Source: Geobacteraceae bacterium (GTDB lineage Bacteria; Desulfobacterota; Desulfuromonadia; Geobacterales; Geobacteraceae). From it: a stretch of DNA of 64,000 nt. The notes below the pieces were generated by a model. The model was given only the letters and a program-made list of their open reading frames with translations, did no database searches and was not told the DNA's origin. Where the stretch lies: positions 60,250-124,249 of the forward strand of contig JAMXLF010000045.1 in the NCBI GenBank assembly GCA_024281055.1, read 5' to 3'. Each line of letters opens with the position of its first letter. The stretch's first letter is position 1. The translations under genes and the position numbers were made by a program. Below, piece by piece: positions 63,863 through 64,000 of the stretch.

Positions 63863-64000
63863 GAATGAATCGGATCAGCAGCTTCCCTGTTCTGACTTCA
63901 TTTCGAAACTATCAGAGTCAGGCTCTTTCCAGATTGGGAAAGGTCCTGCACCAAACACCTATCGAGGTTCACACCGCTGCGAGTACTGCATTGCAGCGGC
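63863..64000. other. Window end, no gene identified
   Basis: Holds an inverted repeat CCGCTGC (63974-63980) / GCAGCGG (63993-63999) with a 12-base loop right at the window edge, which may be the tip of a further element. No coding frame is convincing. Confidence 0.4.

Larger units (their letters stand above)
41302..64000. mobile_element. Genomic island integrated at tRNA-Met (continues past window)
   Basis: The boundary is the 3' end of the tRNA, followed by a P4-type integrase in the same orientation. Base use turns more AT-rich from here and no core gene occurs downstream. The integrase's likely arm-type sites (GTCCAGTA at 41309-41316 and 41372-41379) sit between tRNA and integrase. A copy of the tRNA 3' end (attR) is not seen before position 64000, so the right end is outside. 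The cargo is a regulator pair, a metallopeptidase, a five-gene restriction-like block and a three-gene ParA/HD/HEPN-like block. Confidence 0.85.

Noticed and set aside
41302..64000. CRISPR array or cas genes
   Set aside because: No regularly spaced direct repeats and no Cas motifs were seen anywhere in the window.
63863..64000. attR of the island at the window end
   Set aside because: The terminal inverted repeat does not match the tRNA-Met 3' end; no direct repeat of it was found.

Overview
The window is bacterial chromosome that reads as a member of the Geobacterales (Desulfuromonadota, Geobacter-like). This is inferred from the mix of genes: accC-gcvH, MqnA of the futalosine menaquinone route, nifU-nifS, a PxxKW cysteine-rich protein, DUF1540 and SPASM radical SAM proteins, a sigma-54 promoter and regulator, a GEMM-type riboswitch and the order dnaE-accA. 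No rRNA or complete marker set is present, so the genus is not proven.

Positions 1 to about 41300 are GC-rich core chromosome. In order they hold: the end of accC, gcvH and mqnA; a Nudix hydrolase, a small cysteine-rich protein and a phosphohexomutase; nifU-nifS; a CBS protein and a complete branched-chain amino-acid ABC operon (livKHMGF, minus strand); a UbiD-family decarboxylase with a nitroreductase; DUF1540 and a radical SAM/SPASM maturase; a decayed HPP membrane gene; an NtrC-type regulator and a LysR regulator; a secreted transglutaminase-like protein; a quinone oxidoreductase and an unlisted 59-residue zinc-ribbon gene; a large sensor kinase and an MFS transporter behind a GEMM-type riboswitch; an FKBP isomerase; a Lys/Ala-rich secreted protein with a sigma-54 promoter; a flavodoxin-like protein; a TatD-radical SAM fusion; dnaE, accA and rluB; several small proteins; a thioesterase, a Tat-exported DUF882 protein, an HExxH membrane protein and a phosphate-binding-like lipoprotein; and tRNA-Met(CAT).

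From the 3' end of tRNA-Met to the end of the window lies a genomic island with visibly lower GC. It starts with a P4-type integrase, an AlpA-like regulator, a winged-helix protein, a cluster of inverted repeats and an ImmA/IrrE-like metallopeptidase. Next comes a five-gene block on one strand: P-loop ATPase with a Cys cluster, 582-residue unknown protein, HsdM-like N6-adenine methylase with a degenerate HsdR-type N-terminus, two-domain HsdS, and a 1769-residue protein with a PD-(D/E)XK-like core and a C-terminal HerA ATPase. There is no hsdR. I read it as a methylation-guided defence system in which a Dpt/MADS-like ATPase-nuclease replaces HsdR. It is followed by a second, AT-richer module of a ParA-like ATPase, an HD-domain protein and a HEPN-like protein. 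The island runs off the window; no attR was found.

The intergenic DNA of the core carries two kinds of structure that genes do not explain. One is a pair of roughly 120-bp imperfect palindromes with a GTAC-type centre. The other is several hairpins built from short reiterated words. Both are listed as findings.
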